Made by a program: the position numbers and the translations under genes
Source of the DNA: Phormidesmis sp963789215
Lineage (GTDB): Bacteria; Cyanobacteriota; Cyanobacteriia; Phormidesmidales; Phormidesmidaceae
Assembly: GCA_963789215.1 (NCBI GenBank)
Contig: CAWBJY010000013.1
Location: forward strand, 124,001 to 188,000
DNA: 64,000 bases
Direction: 5' to 3'
In this document: in pieces, positions 1 through 9,224 of the stretch
Position numbering within the stretch: the stretch's first letter is position 1
How the letters are laid out: each line of letters begins with the position of its first letter
Notes under the pieces: generated by a model
Seen by the model: only the letters and a program-made list of their open reading frames with translations
Databases searched by the model: none
What the model was told of the DNA's origin: nothing

Positions 1-14
1 TAAAGCATCGAATT

Positions 15-629
15 CTACTCCTCCTCCTTAAAGCCCCGATTGTTTCTCCATTTATACTTTCGCTGATACTCGCGGCGCTGCTTCGTCACTTCGTACAAAA
101 CGATTCCCGACGTAGTACCCAGATTCAGACTTTCAATCATGCCAAACATCGGAATACTCACGCACATCTCGCTATGTTCTACAGCAAGGTCACTGATACC
201 TATAGATTCGTTACCGAACCATACAGCCAGCTTAGTGTAGGTAGTGTAATCAGCCTCATCTAGAACAGCGTTGTTAGCCCCCTTTATGTGTGGGGACGTA
301 ACAATAGACACAAACCGGTTCTGTTCCAGATGTTCGATACAAGCTTCGGTACTATCAAATCTCTTAACAAAACTCCATTTGATCGCCGATACAGAGGTTT
401 TTGAAAGCGATTTCTTCTCTCGCATGTCTTGCCAATCATCAGGCAAAGCTTTCCTTGGATCTATCACATAAGCCTTCTCCACGCCTAGAGCATTTACGTT
501 TCTGATGATGGTGCCGATGTTCTTGATGTCGCGTGGATCTTCAATCACAGCGATCAAGTTTTTGCACCGGTACTCTTTGATCTCATCCGCCCGTTGTCGG
601 ACAGAACTTTTTTGCTTGCCCTTTTCCAT
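15..629 (-). CDS. SpoU/TrmH-family RNA 2'-O-methyltransferase
   Basis: Probable SAM-dependent RNA ribose 2'-O-methyltransferase of the SPOUT superfamily. Of its 204 residues, three SpoU motifs are visible: IGTIIRN at about 38-44, FGNESIGIS at 138-146, and SIPMFGMIESLNLG followed by TSG at 158-174, which forms the trefoil-knot SAM site. The length is that of a bare catalytic domain with a short basic tail (QRREYQRKYKWRNN), so it resembles TrmH-type tRNA enzymes rather than RlmB. The substrate nucleotide cannot be told from sequence. ATG start. It lies 41 bp downstream of pgi on the same strand and could be read from the same transcript. It is the smaller of two SpoU proteins in the window. Confidence 0.85.
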   Translation of the reverse strand: MEKGKQKSSVRQRADEIKEYRCKNLIAVIEDPRDIKNIGTIIRNVNALGVEKAYVIDPRKALPDDWQDMREKKSLSKTSVSAIKWSFVKRFDSTEACIEHLEQNRFVSIVTSPHIKGANNAVLDEADYTTYTKLAVWFGNESIGISDLAVEHSEMCVSIPMFGMIESLNLGTTSGIVLYEVTKQRREYQRKYKWRNNRGFKEEE

Positions 630-670
630 AAACCTTCGATTTGTATCGCATTAGAGCTATCAATGAGTTA

Positions 671-2257
671 TCAAATCGCCGTCACCTTCAACTCACCCGG
701 CTCACTCGCACTTCCCTCAATCTTCACCCCGCGCCCATTCGCATCCAAGTGACGCACAATCTTATAAATATTCTCAACCTTATCCATTGCGTCCATTTTT
801 TCCGCAATCTCAACCAACGAAAGCGCCGTTCCCGCCTCACTCAAAGCCGCCTTCACCTGATTCTGCAGCTCCAGCACATCCGCCGCCGCCTTCTTACCTG
901 CCTCCACACCTGGCTGATGGTAAGCATTGATATTCACTAAAAACGCATACAAACTCACTGCCCGCTCGTACAGCGCAATCAATGCGCCCACCATCTTCGG
1001 CGTCACTTCCGGCACCGTAATCGTAATAGAATCGCGATTGTTCTCAGACAGCGCCCGCCGCGTCCCCTGCAATAGCCCTGAAAGATAATCGCCCGAAGTC
1101 ACCCCCGGCTCCACCTCAATAGAACTTCCATCGCGATCCTTTAGCACTTCAATCAGCGTCGCAAAGAAATTAGGCACGCCTTCTCGAAGCTGCTGAACGT
1201 AAGCATGTTGATCGGTTGATCCCTTATTGCCATAAACCGCGATCCCCTGGTAAACCGTATTGCCGTCCAGGTCTTTCTCCTTACCCAAAGACTCCATCAC
1301 CAGTTGCTGCAAATAGCGGCTAAAGAGCAGAAGACTATCCTTATAGGGCAGCACCACCATATCCTTCTCGCCCTTGCCGTTGCCCGCAAAATACCAGGCC
1401 AGAGCCAACAAAGCCGCCGGATTCGTCTTCACGTTATGTACGCGCGTCGCCTCATCCATTTCCTTTGCGCCCGCCAGCATTGCGCGAATATCCACACCCT
1501 GTAGCGCGGCAGGCAAAAGCCCTACTGCCGAAAGCTCAGAAGTCCGTCCGCCAATCCAATCGAACATGGGGAACGTAGAGATCCAGTTCTCAGACTTAGC
1601 GATGGTATCTAGCTTGCTGCCTTCTCCGGTAACCGCAACCGCTTGCTTCGCAAAATCTAGTCCCGCCGCCGCAAACGCCGCCTTCGCCTCAACCATGCCA
1701 TTGCGAGCTTCGGGCGTTCCACCCGACTTGGAGATTACCAGCACCAGCGTACTTTTTAGGCGATCGCCAATCTCTTCAAACGTATGATCGATCCCCGTAG
1801 GATCGGTATTGTCAATAAAATGAATATCGATATCAGGCGTTGCAGAGGCCAGTGCCTTGGACACAAATTGCGGCCCTAGCGCCGACCCGCCGATCCCCAC
1901 AGAAAGCACATCGGTAAAGCGCTCAGCGCCAGGCGGCGTAATTTCGCCGCTACGAACTTTTTTAGCAAACGCCTCAACGGCATCCAATGTCTCGGTTACA
2001 TCTTTCTTCAGCGCTTCAGTGGGAGCTAGCTCCGGCGCGCGTAGCCAGTAATGGCCCACCATTCTGCCTTCATCAGGGTTCGCGATCGCCCCAGACTCCA
2101 GCTCATCCATATCCTTAAACGCCTGCTCAAATCGGGGAGCAAGCTGTTGCACAAACGCATCATCGAAGCTCATCCGGCTGATATCGACGTACACCTCTAG
2201 CCCTTTGTGATAATAGAGCCAGTCTTGATAGCGTTTCCAGAGTGCAACTGTATCCAT
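671..2257 (-). CDS. pgi: Glucose-6-phosphate isomerase
   Basis: Interconverts glucose 6-phosphate and fructose 6-phosphate in the cytosol, linking glycolysis, the oxidative pentose phosphate pathway and glycogen metabolism. The 528-residue protein has the family hallmarks: the phosphate-binding SIGGSALGP segment near residue 122, GGRTSELSAVG near 237, the catalytic Glu in QQLVMESLGKEKD, a His in STDQHAYVQQL, and the C-terminal Lys in HQPGVEAGKKAA. Length and order are those of the shorter cyanobacterial/Gram-positive-like form. ATG start preceded by a purine-rich AAGAGAAG ribosome site. An imperfect 13-bp direct duplication lies immediately upstream (2266-2291). The trmH-like gene follows on the same strand. 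Confidence 0.97.
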   Translation of the reverse strand: MDTVALWKRYQDWLYYHKGLEVYVDISRMSFDDAFVQQLAPRFEQAFKDMDELESGAIANPDEGRMVGHYWLRAPELAPTEALKKDVTETLDAVEAFAKKVRSGEITPPGAERFTDVLSVGIGGSALGPQFVSKALASATPDIDIHFIDNTDPTGIDHTFEEIGDRLKSTLVLVISKSGGTPEARNGMVEAKAAFAAAGLDFAKQAVAVTGEGSKLDTIAKSENWISTFPMFDWIGGRTSELSAVGLLPAALQGVDIRAMLAGAKEMDEATRVHNVKTNPAALLALAWYFAGNGKGEKDMVVLPYKDSLLLFSRYLQQLVMESLGKEKDLDGNTVYQGIAVYGNKGSTDQHAYVQQLREGVPNFFATLIEVLKDRDGSSIEVEPGVTSGDYLSGLLQGTRRALSENNRDSITITVPEVTPKMVGALIALYERAVSLYAFLVNINAYHQPGVEAGKKAAADVLELQNQVKAALSEAGTALSLVEIAEKMDAMDKVENIYKIVRHLDANGRGVKIEGSASEPGELKVTAI

Positions 2258-2265
2258 AAGTCTTC

Positions 2266-2291
2266 TCTTCGTTATTGATCTTCGTCGTTGA
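2266..2291. repeat. 13-bp tandem duplication upstream of pgi
   Basis: Two adjacent copies of a 13-mer, TCTTCGTTATTGA and TCTTCGTCGTTGA, differing at two positions, end 8 bp upstream of the pgi start codon. One of the short head-to-tail duplications scattered through the window. Confidence 0.6.
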
Positions 2292-2526
2292 CAAAAGGCG
2301 TTCGTTTAATCAACATCCGGTCTACTAAACATCAGACCTAGCCGCCGTATCTTACGCAGCAAACCAGGGCAAAACATTAACCAATGCCGAACGAATGATT
2401 CAAATGACCTTAACATCCCGCGTATTCACAGCGATGAGTACTACAGTTGGGAAGCCCTATAGGTAAGATAGACATAGGGCCAGTCCCCGGCAAATAAGAA
2501 AGATTACAGTAATTAAGCCTCGCAAT

Positions 2527-3595
2527 ATGGATTTCTCCAACTTAAATCTCGCTGACCTAGAGGGATGGCTAGACAACGCCGCCTTCGCTGTCCTATTCGC
2601 CACCATGCTGGCCTATTGGGCAGGCTTAGCCTTCTCAGAAGTTAAGCTACTCCCGGTCATCGGCAACGCCGGCATGGCGATCGCGAACCTCTCGCTAGCG
2701 GCCCTCCTCACAGCCCGCTGGATAGAAGGCGGCTACTTCCCGCTTAGCAACCTATACGAGTCCTTATTTTTTATCGCCTGGGGCATTACCGCCGTACATT
2801 TCGCCGCCGAACGCATGAGCGGCAGCCACTGGGTCGGCGCGATGACCGCTCCCGTCGCGATGGGAATTACCGCCTTCGCCGCACTCACCTTGCCCGACAC
2901 CATGCAGGTCTCCGAGCCATTAGTCCCTGCTCTCAAATCTAATTGGCTGATGATGCACGTCAGCGTCATGCTGCTTAGCTATTCAGCCTTGATGGTTGGC
3001 GCTCTAATTGCGATCGCCTTTCTCATTGTCACCCGAGGCCAGGCCATAGAACTCAAAGGCAGTTCTGTCGGCACCGGCGGCTTCCGCGTTGGCTCTAAAG
3101 CCCCTCCTGTGGAGAATCGCAAATACGCCCTCAAACGAGCCGACTCCGCCCTCGCAATCGAAGGCACTTCAGAGCAGCTAAGAATGTCTGGTGGCGGCAC
3201 CGCTGTTCTCGAAACCGCTGTTCTCGAAGCAGTCAAACCGGCTACAGCAGTAGCGACCCTCTCCCCTCAGCGCCTCACCCTCGCAGACACCCTAGACAAT
3301 ATCAGCTACCGCATCATCGGTCTTGGCTTTCCCCTCCTCACCATCGGCATCATCGCCGGAGCGGTGTGGGCCAACGAAGCCTGGGGTTCCTACTGGAGCT
3401 GGGATCCCAAAGAAACCTGGGCGCTCATCACCTGGTTAGTCTTTGCCGCCTACCTTGCACGCCCGCATCACAAAGGGATGGCAAGGCAGAAAGCCCGCCC
3501 TGCTCGCCGCCACTGGCTTCGTCGTCGTCTGGATCTGCTACCTTGGCGTCAATCTTCTTGGCAAAGGTCTTCACAGCTACGGCTGGTTTTTCTAA
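2527..3595 (+). CDS. ccsB: c-type cytochrome biogenesis protein CcsB (CcsA/Ycf5), apparent +1 frameshift
   Basis: Membrane haem-handling subunit of the System II cytochrome c maturation complex. Hydrophobic helices, the FPLSNLYESL segment near residue 77 and the tryptophan-rich haem motif WGSYWSWDPKETW are all present. In the uninterrupted frame the protein loses homology after VFAAYL and continues as an arginine-rich tail to 3621. If one base is removed at 3455-3456 (CCTTGCAC against expected CCTGCAC) translation continues as AYLHARITKGW, then TGFVVVWICYLGVNLLGKG and GLHSYGWFF, stopping at 3593-3595, which is exactly the family C-terminus including the conserved His after the WWD motif. The gene therefore carries a one-base insertion, real or a sequencing error. 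The cytoplasmic loop contains a 15-bp in-frame duplication (3199-3228) encoding TAVLE twice. Confidence 0.9.
3199..3228 (+). repeat. Perfect 15-bp tandem duplication inside ccsB
   Basis: ACCGCTGTTCTCGAA occurs twice head to tail, adding a second TAVLE pentapeptide to the variable cytoplasmic loop of CcsB. Both copies are identical, suggesting a recent event. Confidence 0.9.
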
Positions 3596-4251
3596 CCCAC
3601 ATTCGCAAACAGCGTCGCTAAAGGCTGCGCGATCGCATCCTCGCTCGTCACAATCTCCACCACCTTATTCATAGCCGCAGCCTGACTCAGCGCCTCCACG
3701 CACACCTGTGCCACCTTCTCTCTCGGAATACTCCCCTCAAACAGCGTATCCGCCGAAGACATCACCACGGCCTCACTATTGCCTTCATTCTTCAGCCCAC
3801 CCGGACGCACAATCGTATAGGGTACGCCGCTACTTTTTAAATAATCCTCAGCCTGCTGCTTCCAATAAAGAATCCCCCAAAAGAGATTCAGCGGATGAAA
3901 TATCTTTGAAACGCATAGCGAAGAGACCATCACGAACTGTTTCACGTTCGCTCGCTTTGCCGCATCTACCAAGTTTCTATTTCCCTCATAGTCCACCTTA
4001 TAAGGCCCGGTCGGATCGAAGCTAGGCGCAGCGCCTGTCGCACTGAGTACCACATCCATCCCTACTAAAGCCGCATCCAAAGTAGCAGGCTTCAGCACAT
4101 CGCCCACCACTATCTCGATATCAGCGGGCAATTCACCTTCCGCTTTCTGCCGGTCTCGAACCAGCGCCCTCACAGTCGTTCCCTGTGCAAGTAGCTGCTT
4201 CACAATGCGGCTTCCCGTCTGCCCGGTGGCGCCTGCTACGAGTGCTCTCAT
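3592..4251 (-). CDS. NAD(P)-binding atypical SDR (NmrA-like) protein
   Basis: Probable NAD(P)H-dependent oxidoreductase or NAD(P)-binding regulator of the atypical short-chain dehydrogenase class. The N-terminus is a Rossmann strand with GATGQTGSR at residues 7-15 and ALVRDRQK, the usual NmrA/SDR_a5 dinucleotide site. VMVSSLCVSK follows, then an active-site-like region with Tyr/Lys in LYWKQQAEDYLK and the family signature PYTIVRPGGL. Length of 219 residues is normal for the small cyanobacterial/plastid members of this family. No substrate can be assigned. ATG start. Its 3' end overlaps the corrected ccsB stop by 4 bp in a convergent arrangement. Confidence 0.8.
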   Translation of the reverse strand: MRALVAGATGQTGSRIVKQLLAQGTTVRALVRDRQKAEGELPADIEIVVGDVLKPATLDAALVGMDVVLSATGAAPSFDPTGPYKVDYEGNRNLVDAAKRANVKQFVMVSSLCVSKIFHPLNLFWGILYWKQQAEDYLKSSGVPYTIVRPGGLKNEGNSEAVVMSSADTLFEGSIPREKVAQVCVEALSQAAAMNKVVEIVTSEDAIAQPLATLFANVG

Positions 4252-4624
4252 TTAACTATCCTGCTAAAAACTATCGTTTGGCCAGCATAGAAGAAGATCT
4301 AAGCGTATCGATACCTTCTCTTTGCTGATTTTCTCAATATCGGCTGAGCAGTCGCTGCCATACTGAGCGATCGCACTTACGTCTGCAGATAGAGATATCC
4401 GTATAACAACGAAGTTATTCAATCCATCTCAGTAGGCACAGTAAGTCAGAAGTATATTTTGTGGCCTATTAAGAATGGTTTTACGGGACTCATTGAGTTA
4501 AAACAACCTCAGCGTCGCGCTAACACCTGAGTACTTATCGAGCGCGCTAATCCAGGTTTTGGTATCTACCAAGACAGATCGCCCAGTCGAATACTGGGAT
4601 ATGTGGGTTAAGCAATAGCGATAA
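4252..4624. other. Intergenic region, about 370 bp, divergent promoters expected
   Basis: Separates the start of the minus-strand SDR gene from the start of the plus-strand DUF1997 gene, so it must hold both promoters. I see no convincing ORF, RNA fold or repeat here; one GCGATCGC octamer lies near 4367. Confidence 0.4.
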
Positions 4625-5404
4625 ATGCCCGTAGCCAGGACTATTGAGCCCCCTCCATCCTCTAGGCTCTCCTACTCAAACCGATATTTTATAGCTGCTA
4701 TGCAAATTTTATCTAGCGCATCCTCTCCTCAAGGTGGTCCCCATTTTCTCAACGTGGGTGCTAGTCTGATTGAGGGTCAAAAAACTTCACAATCGCCTGT
4801 AGAAATTAACCGAAAAGAGACTTTGCACTTTCAAGGTAACTACGTTGGCCAAATGGAGATGTATGCAGATGCGGCTACCGTTGCGCAGTATCTAGATGCT
4901 CACCAGGACTGGTTTCACCGCTGCGCACATCCAATGGCTGTAGAGCCAATTGGAGAAAATGGCTATGGGTTAACCGTTGGTAAGTTCAGGAGCCTGAATC
5001 ACGAAGTAGAACCCAAAATTGGACTGCACCTACTCCCTCAAGAAGAAGGCGTCTATCGCATAGAGACCATTCCAGTGCCGGGCTACGAACCGGCTGGCTA
5101 CGATGTAGACTTCAACGCCTCTATGACTCTGTGTGAGAATGACGGAGAAGATATTCCTTCTGAGCTATCTGTAGAAAAATCGACTCACGTAGAGTGGGAG
5201 CTACGGCTTTCTACATGGGTAGAGGTGCCTAAGTTCATTCAGGTACTGCCCGATAATCTTGTCAAGGCTTCTGGCGACAAGCTGCTCAACCAAATTGTGC
5301 GTCAGGTTTCCAAACAGCTCACAAAAAAGGTGCAAAAGGAGTTTCACACGTCCCTAGGTCTGCCGGTGCCCGACGAAAGTAAAAAACGGTTTTGGCAGAG
5401 ATAA
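4625..5404 (+). CDS. DUF1997 family protein
   Basis: Conserved cyanobacterial/plant protein of unknown function. After a variable N-terminal stretch of about 70 residues the DUF1997 core is recognisable: FQGNYVGQMEMYADAATVAQYL, HQDWFHRCAHPMAV, a mixed beta region around YRIETIPVPGYEP, and the C-terminal helix LLNQIVRQVSKQLTKKVQKEFH. The pattern of a START-like lipid/ligand-binding fold has been suggested for such proteins, but nothing here shows a ligand. ATG at 4625 has no clear ribosome site; a second ATG at 4700 would remove 25 poorly conserved residues and is an alternative. A strong hairpin terminator follows. Confidence 0.75.
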   Translation: MPVARTIEPPPSSRLSYSNRYFIAAMQILSSASSPQGGPHFLNVGASLIEGQKTSQSPVEINRKETLHFQGNYVGQMEMYADAATVAQYLDAHQDWFHRCAHPMAVEPIGENGYGLTVGKFRSLNHEVEPKIGLHLLPQEEGVYRIETIPVPGYEPAGYDVDFNASMTLCENDGEDIPSELSVEKSTHVEWELRLSTWVEVPKFIQVLPDNLVKASGDKLLNQIVRQVSKQLTKKVQKEFHTSLGLPVPDESKKRFWQR

Positions 5405-5439
5405 GACGTATCGCTTAAAGGCAAACCTCTCTTAAAAAC

Positions 5440-5480
5440 AAAAAAGCGCAGAGGCCGTTATTGAATCTCTGCGCTTTTTT
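5440..5480 (+). terminator. Rho-independent terminator
   Basis: A 14-bp perfect stem, AAAAAAGCGCAGAG paired with CTCTGCGCTTTTTT, around a 13-nt loop, ending in six T residues. Follows the DUF1997 gene and, because of the A/T-flanked symmetric stem, may also serve the convergent prolyl aminopeptidase gene. Confidence 0.9.
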
Positions 5481-5493
5481 GTTCTTTACTTTG

Positions 5494-5547
5494 GGTCTAT
5501 TTTTGCTATAGGTCTATTTGCTTTAGGTCTATTTGCTTTAGGTCTAT
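5494..5547. repeat. Tandem repeat, 15-bp unit GGTCTATTTGCTTTA
   Basis: Two perfect copies of GGTCTATTTGCTTTA (5511-5525 and 5526-5540), preceded by a 17-bp variant at 5494 and followed by a partial GGTCTAT. Lies in the convergent spacer between the terminator and the prolyl aminopeptidase stop. Confidence 0.9.
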
Positions 5548-5579
5548 AGGACTTCGTCGAAGCGTTCTAGCTAAGTCAT

Positions 5580-6527
5580 CTAGTTTTGAGCAAAGCGATC
5601 GGTTGCCGCAACTAGGGCACTAACAATTCCAGGCTCTGTCGCTGAGTGGCCAGCTTCTGCAATTACCCTTAGCTTAGCTTCAGGCCAGGCTCTGTGTAGC
5701 TCCCAAGCTGAGGCCATTGGGCAAACCACATCATATCTACCTTGAACAATCACAGCAGGAATATCTCGAATGCTTCCTATGTTGTCTAAAAGCTGATTCT
5801 CGTTTTCAAAGAAGCCACCGTTCATAAAGTAGTGGCACTCAATGCGGGCAAAGGCGTCTGCGAAGCTATCGCTACCAAATCGCTGAATTAAGGTCTCATC
5901 AGGCACCAGTTTGCTAGTGCTTGCTTCCCAAGTAGACCAGGCTCTAGCTGCTATCTGCCGAGTGGTGGGGTTAGAACTGGTCAATCGACGGTAGTAGGCA
6001 CTCACCAAATCGGCTCGCTCACTTTCGGGAATAGGCGCAAGGTAGCCCTCCCAAGCATCTGGAAAGATATAGCTAGCGCCCGACTGATAGAACCAGCGGA
6101 TCTCCTTAGAGCGCAGCATAAAAATGCCCCGTAAAATGAAGCCATTACAACGGTCGGGGTGCGTCTGCCCGTAGGTGAGCGCTAGGGTGCTTCCCCAACT
6201 GCCACCAAACACCGTCCAGGTTGAAATATCTAGGTGCGATCGCAATTTCTCAATATCAGCCACCAAATCCCAGGTGGTATTCTCAGCTAGCTCTGCATGG
6301 GGCGTACTCTGCCCGCAGCCCCGCTGGTCAAACACAACGATACGCCACTTCTTAGGATCAAAAAACTGGCGATAAAGCGGCATACTGCCACCGCCAGGGC
6401 CGCCGTGCAAAAAAACAACGGGACGCCCCTTTGGATTGCCCGATTCTTCAAAATAAAGCGTGTGAAGGTCGCTAACAGGCAGCGTTGCTCGACGATAAGG
6501 TTCTATGGGCGGATATAGCGATCGCAT
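5580..6527 (-). CDS. pip: Prolyl aminopeptidase (proline iminopeptidase)
   Basis: Alpha/beta-hydrolase peptidase of family S33 that removes N-terminal proline. The oxyanion segment FLHGGPGGG, the DQRGCGQS motif, the nucleophile elbow GGSWGSTLAL, the acid in VQGRYDVVCP and the catalytic His in EAGHSATEPG are all in place and in the family order. I chose ATG at 6527, giving MRSLYPPIEPY, which is the usual family N-terminus; an in-frame TTG at 6596 would add 23 atypical residues. About 315 residues, normal for the family. Cytosolic. Convergent with the DUF1997 gene. Confidence 0.92.
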   Translation of the reverse strand: MRSLYPPIEPYRRATLPVSDLHTLYFEESGNPKGRPVVFLHGGPGGGSMPLYRQFFDPKKWRIVVFDQRGCGQSTPHAELAENTTWDLVADIEKLRSHLDISTWTVFGGSWGSTLALTYGQTHPDRCNGFILRGIFMLRSKEIRWFYQSGASYIFPDAWEGYLAPIPESERADLVSAYYRRLTSSNPTTRQIAARAWSTWEASTSKLVPDETLIQRFGSDSFADAFARIECHYFMNGGFFENENQLLDNIGSIRDIPAVIVQGRYDVVCPMASAWELHRAWPEAKLRVIAEAGHSATEPGIVSALVAATDRFAQN

Positions 6528-6626
6528 AGCTAAAGTAAGTACCTGCACTAACAGACGGTTCAACCATTCTGACAGCAGACGAACACAACTATCCAAGCGA
6601 CTCGCTGAGCGCTCTATAAAAATGCA

Positions 6627-6782
6627 CTAAGTACCCGACTGCTGACCAGACGGGCTGCCAGAGAGCGACTGCTGAAAGCAATCTAGCGGAAACGTGATCA
6701 CGACTTTCCACTTACCCGTCATCGGATCGCGCCAAGAAACAAAAGGATTAGGCTTTAGCGGCAGGCGGCTCGGCTTCGGCAT
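6627..6782 (-). CDS. Small hypothetical protein, 51 residues
   Basis: Short open frame between prolyl aminopeptidase and glgX. It starts MPKPSRLPLKPNPFVSWRDP and continues TGKWKVVITFPLDCF, ending in a Ser/Gln/Gly-rich tail. The composition (NPFVSWRDPMTGKW, then a hydrophobic strand) looks like a genuine folded minidomain rather than random sequence, and it uses ATG; a TGAG just upstream is at best a weak ribosome site. Two overlapping palindromes, TTGTACAA and CAAGTACTTG (6793-6807), lie 11 bp upstream and could be an operator. I do not recognise a function. It is oriented away from glgX. Confidence 0.55.
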   Translation of the reverse strand: MPKPSRLPLKPNPFVSWRDPMTGKWKVVITFPLDCFQQSLSGSPSGQQSGT

Positions 6783-6942
6783 CTCAAAATAGTTGTACAA
6801 GTACTTGCATATCTTATCCTTGTATAAAAAAGAACACTGTGACTAGCCCATTCGAATAGCGTGACGGTCATCACCTGGACTAAGTTCCAATAGAAAGGTT
6901 ATAGAGACGCAGCATTTGGTACGGTTGCAAAGATAGACAACT

Positions 6943-9180
6943 ATGAAAAACTCCACACTGCGATCTAAAACTTTAGATCAGACACAAATTATGACGGTAG
7001 AAGTTTGGCCAGGGCGAGCGCATCCACTCGGCGCAACTTGGGATGGCGACGGCACCAACTTTGCGCTTTTTTCTGAAAATGCAACAGGCGTTCTCTTATG
7101 CTTGTTCGACGAGGCAGGCAAAGAGACCCAGGTACGCCTCCTCAAAATGACCAACTACGTCTGGCACGGTTACTTACCCGGCATAAAGCCCAATCAGCGC
7201 TATGGCTATCGCGTGGAAGGGCCTTACAAGCCGCAAGAAGGGCATCGCTTCAACCCCAATAAGCTCCTGATCGATCCCTACGCTAAAGCTATCGACGGAG
7301 ATATTCGCTTTGCCCCAGAGCTGTTTAGCTTTCCGATGGATCACTTTGGCGATCGCGATCGCGACTTAGACTTCTCCGAAAAAGACAGCAGCGACTTCAT
7401 GCCCAAGGCAGTCGTCATCGATCCCACCTTCGACTGGGAAGGAGACCAAGCTCCAGATATTCCCTGGGATAGCACGGTTATCTACGAAGTGCACGTTCGC
7501 GGCTTTACCCACGAGCATCCCAATATTCCAACAGCACTTAGAGGCAGCTATGCAGGCATGGGGCATCCAGAGGCAATCGCCCATCTTAAAGACCTCGGCA
7601 TCACCGCTGTCGAACTGCTCCCCGTCCACCATTACAACGTCCACCCAGGGCACCTCGTCACAACGGGACTCCACAACTACTGGGGCTACGACTCTCTAGG
7701 CTATTTTGCGCCACACGCAGGCTACAGTGCCTCCGGCCCTAAAGGAATACAAAGCGGTCAACAAGTGCGCGAATTTAAAGAGATGGTCAAAGCGCTTCAC
7801 GCAGCGGGCATTGAGGTCATCTTAGACGTTGTTTACAATCACACTGGCGAAGGCAACCATCTAGGTCCTACATTCTCTCTAAGAGGCATCGACAACGCCG
7901 CCTACTACCGGCTGATTGAGACCTCACCGCGTTACTACATGGACTTTACGGGATGCGGCAACTCGCTCAACGTTCGCCATCCCCAAGTTCTAAAGCTAAT
8001 CATGGATAGCCTGCGCTACTGGGTGCAGGAGATGCACGTAGACGGCTTCCGTTTCGACTTAGCCTCAGCGCTAGCCCGCGAGCTATACGAAGTCGATCGC
8101 CTCTCCTCCTTCTTCGACATCATTCACCAAGATCCCATCCTCTCCACGACCAAACTCATCGCCGAACCCTGGGATCTAGGCGAAGGCGGCTATCAGGTCG
8201 GCAACTTTCCGCTGCTGTGGTCCGAGTGGAACGGCAAATATAGAGACACGATTCGAGACTTTTGGCGAGGAGAGCACTACAGCCTTGGCGACTTTGCCTT
8301 TCGCTTTACTGGCAGCTCTGATCTATACAAAGACGATGGCCGTTTACCGCACGCTAGCGTTAACTTCATCACCGCACACGACGGCTTCACTATCAACGAT
8401 TTAGTCAGCTACAACGAAAAGCATAATGAGGCCAATGGAGAAGGCAATCGAGACGGAGAAAGCTACAACCGCTCCTGGAACTGTGGCGCGGAAGGCGAAA
8501 CAGACGATGCCGAAATTCTCAATCTGCGATCGCAGCAACGCCGCAACTTCCTCGCTACCTTGATGCTCTCTCAGGGAGTACCTATGATCCTAGGGGGCGA
8601 CGAAATGGGTCGAACGACCAAAGGCAACAACAACACCTATTGTCAGGATAGCGAGCTGTCCTGGTTCGACTGGAACCTGCAGCCCCCCGACCAAAAGCTG
8701 CTGCAATTCACTCAGCAGCTCATCAAATTCCGGCGAGATCACCCTATTTTCAGCCGCCACCAGTGGTTTTTTGGGCGTGAAATTCACGGCTCTGGCGTTG
8801 AAGATATTGGCTGGTTCCATCCAGACGGCAGGCCCATCGACGACCGCGAGTGGCACAGCGGCTCCACCAACGCCATCAGCATCTTTCTCAACGGAGCGGA
8901 GATCCCCAATCTAAATCGCAAGGGCGAGCGAATTTTTGACGACAGCTTTCTACTCCTATTTAACCCTTCAAAATCAGATCTCTCTTTTACGATCCCCAAA
9001 GCCATCAAGAACCAGCATTGGCAGGTCATCATTGACACGCAAACAACAGAAGGCTTTATAGACTCCGGAGAAATCTACGACCACGAGCGTCCAGTCAAAG
9101 CAGGTGGGCGATCGCTTCTAGTTTTAGAATGTCCCCACTGCTTTAGCATGGTTGAATTCAACAGCGCAAACAGCGACTAA
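6943..9180 (+). CDS. glgX: Glycogen debranching enzyme GlgX (isoamylase type)
   Basis: Hydrolyses alpha-1,6 branches of limit-dextrin during glycogen breakdown. The order is an N-terminal CBM48-like domain (PLGATWDGDGTNFALFSENA), then a GH13 barrel with DVVYNHTGEG, the nucleophile Asp in DGFRFDLASAL, the acid/base Glu in LIAEPWDLG, and ITAHDGFTINDLVSYN, followed by a C-terminal beta domain. At 745 residues it is slightly longer than enterobacterial GlgX but usual for cyanobacteria. ATG at 6943; a second Met at residue 17 (MTVEVWPG) is a possible alternative. The alkyltransferase-like gene begins 44 bp after the stop and is probably cotranscribed. Confidence 0.95.
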   Translation: MKNSTLRSKTLDQTQIMTVEVWPGRAHPLGATWDGDGTNFALFSENATGVLLCLFDEAGKETQVRLLKMTNYVWHGYLPGIKPNQRYGYRVEGPYKPQEGHRFNPNKLLIDPYAKAIDGDIRFAPELFSFPMDHFGDRDRDLDFSEKDSSDFMPKAVVIDPTFDWEGDQAPDIPWDSTVIYEVHVRGFTHEHPNIPTALRGSYAGMGHPEAIAHLKDLGITAVELLPVHHYNVHPGHLVTTGLHNYWGYDSLGYFAPHAGYSASGPKGIQSGQQVREFKEMVKALHAAGIEVILDVVYNHTGEGNHLGPTFSLRGIDNAAYYRLIETSPRYYMDFTGCGNSLNVRHPQVLKLIMDSLRYWVQEMHVDGFRFDLASALARELYEVDRLSSFFDIIHQDPILSTTKLIAEPWDLGEGGYQVGNFPLLWSEWNGKYRDTIRDFWRGEHYSLGDFAFRFTGSSDLYKDDGRLPHASVNFITAHDGFTINDLVSYNEKHNEANGEGNRDGESYNRSWNCGAEGETDDAEILNLRSQQRRNFLATLMLSQGVPMILGGDEMGRTTKGNNNTYCQDSELSWFDWNLQPPDQKLLQFTQQLIKFRRDHPIFSRHQWFFGREIHGSGVEDIGWFHPDGRPIDDREWHSGSTNAISIFLNGAEIPNLNRKGERIFDDSFLLLFNPSKSDLSFTIPKAIKNQHWQVIIDTQTTEGFIDSGEIYDHERPVKAGGRSLLVLECPHCFSMVEFNSANSD

Positions 9181-9224
9181 TCGTTAGAATTACAGGGGTC
9201 AATAGGTACGTTTGGATACAACCC

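Noticed and set aside
3366..3674. Plus-strand frame in ccsB shifted by +1
   Set aside because: It is neither the upstream nor the restored ccsB frame; the true continuation is the third frame.
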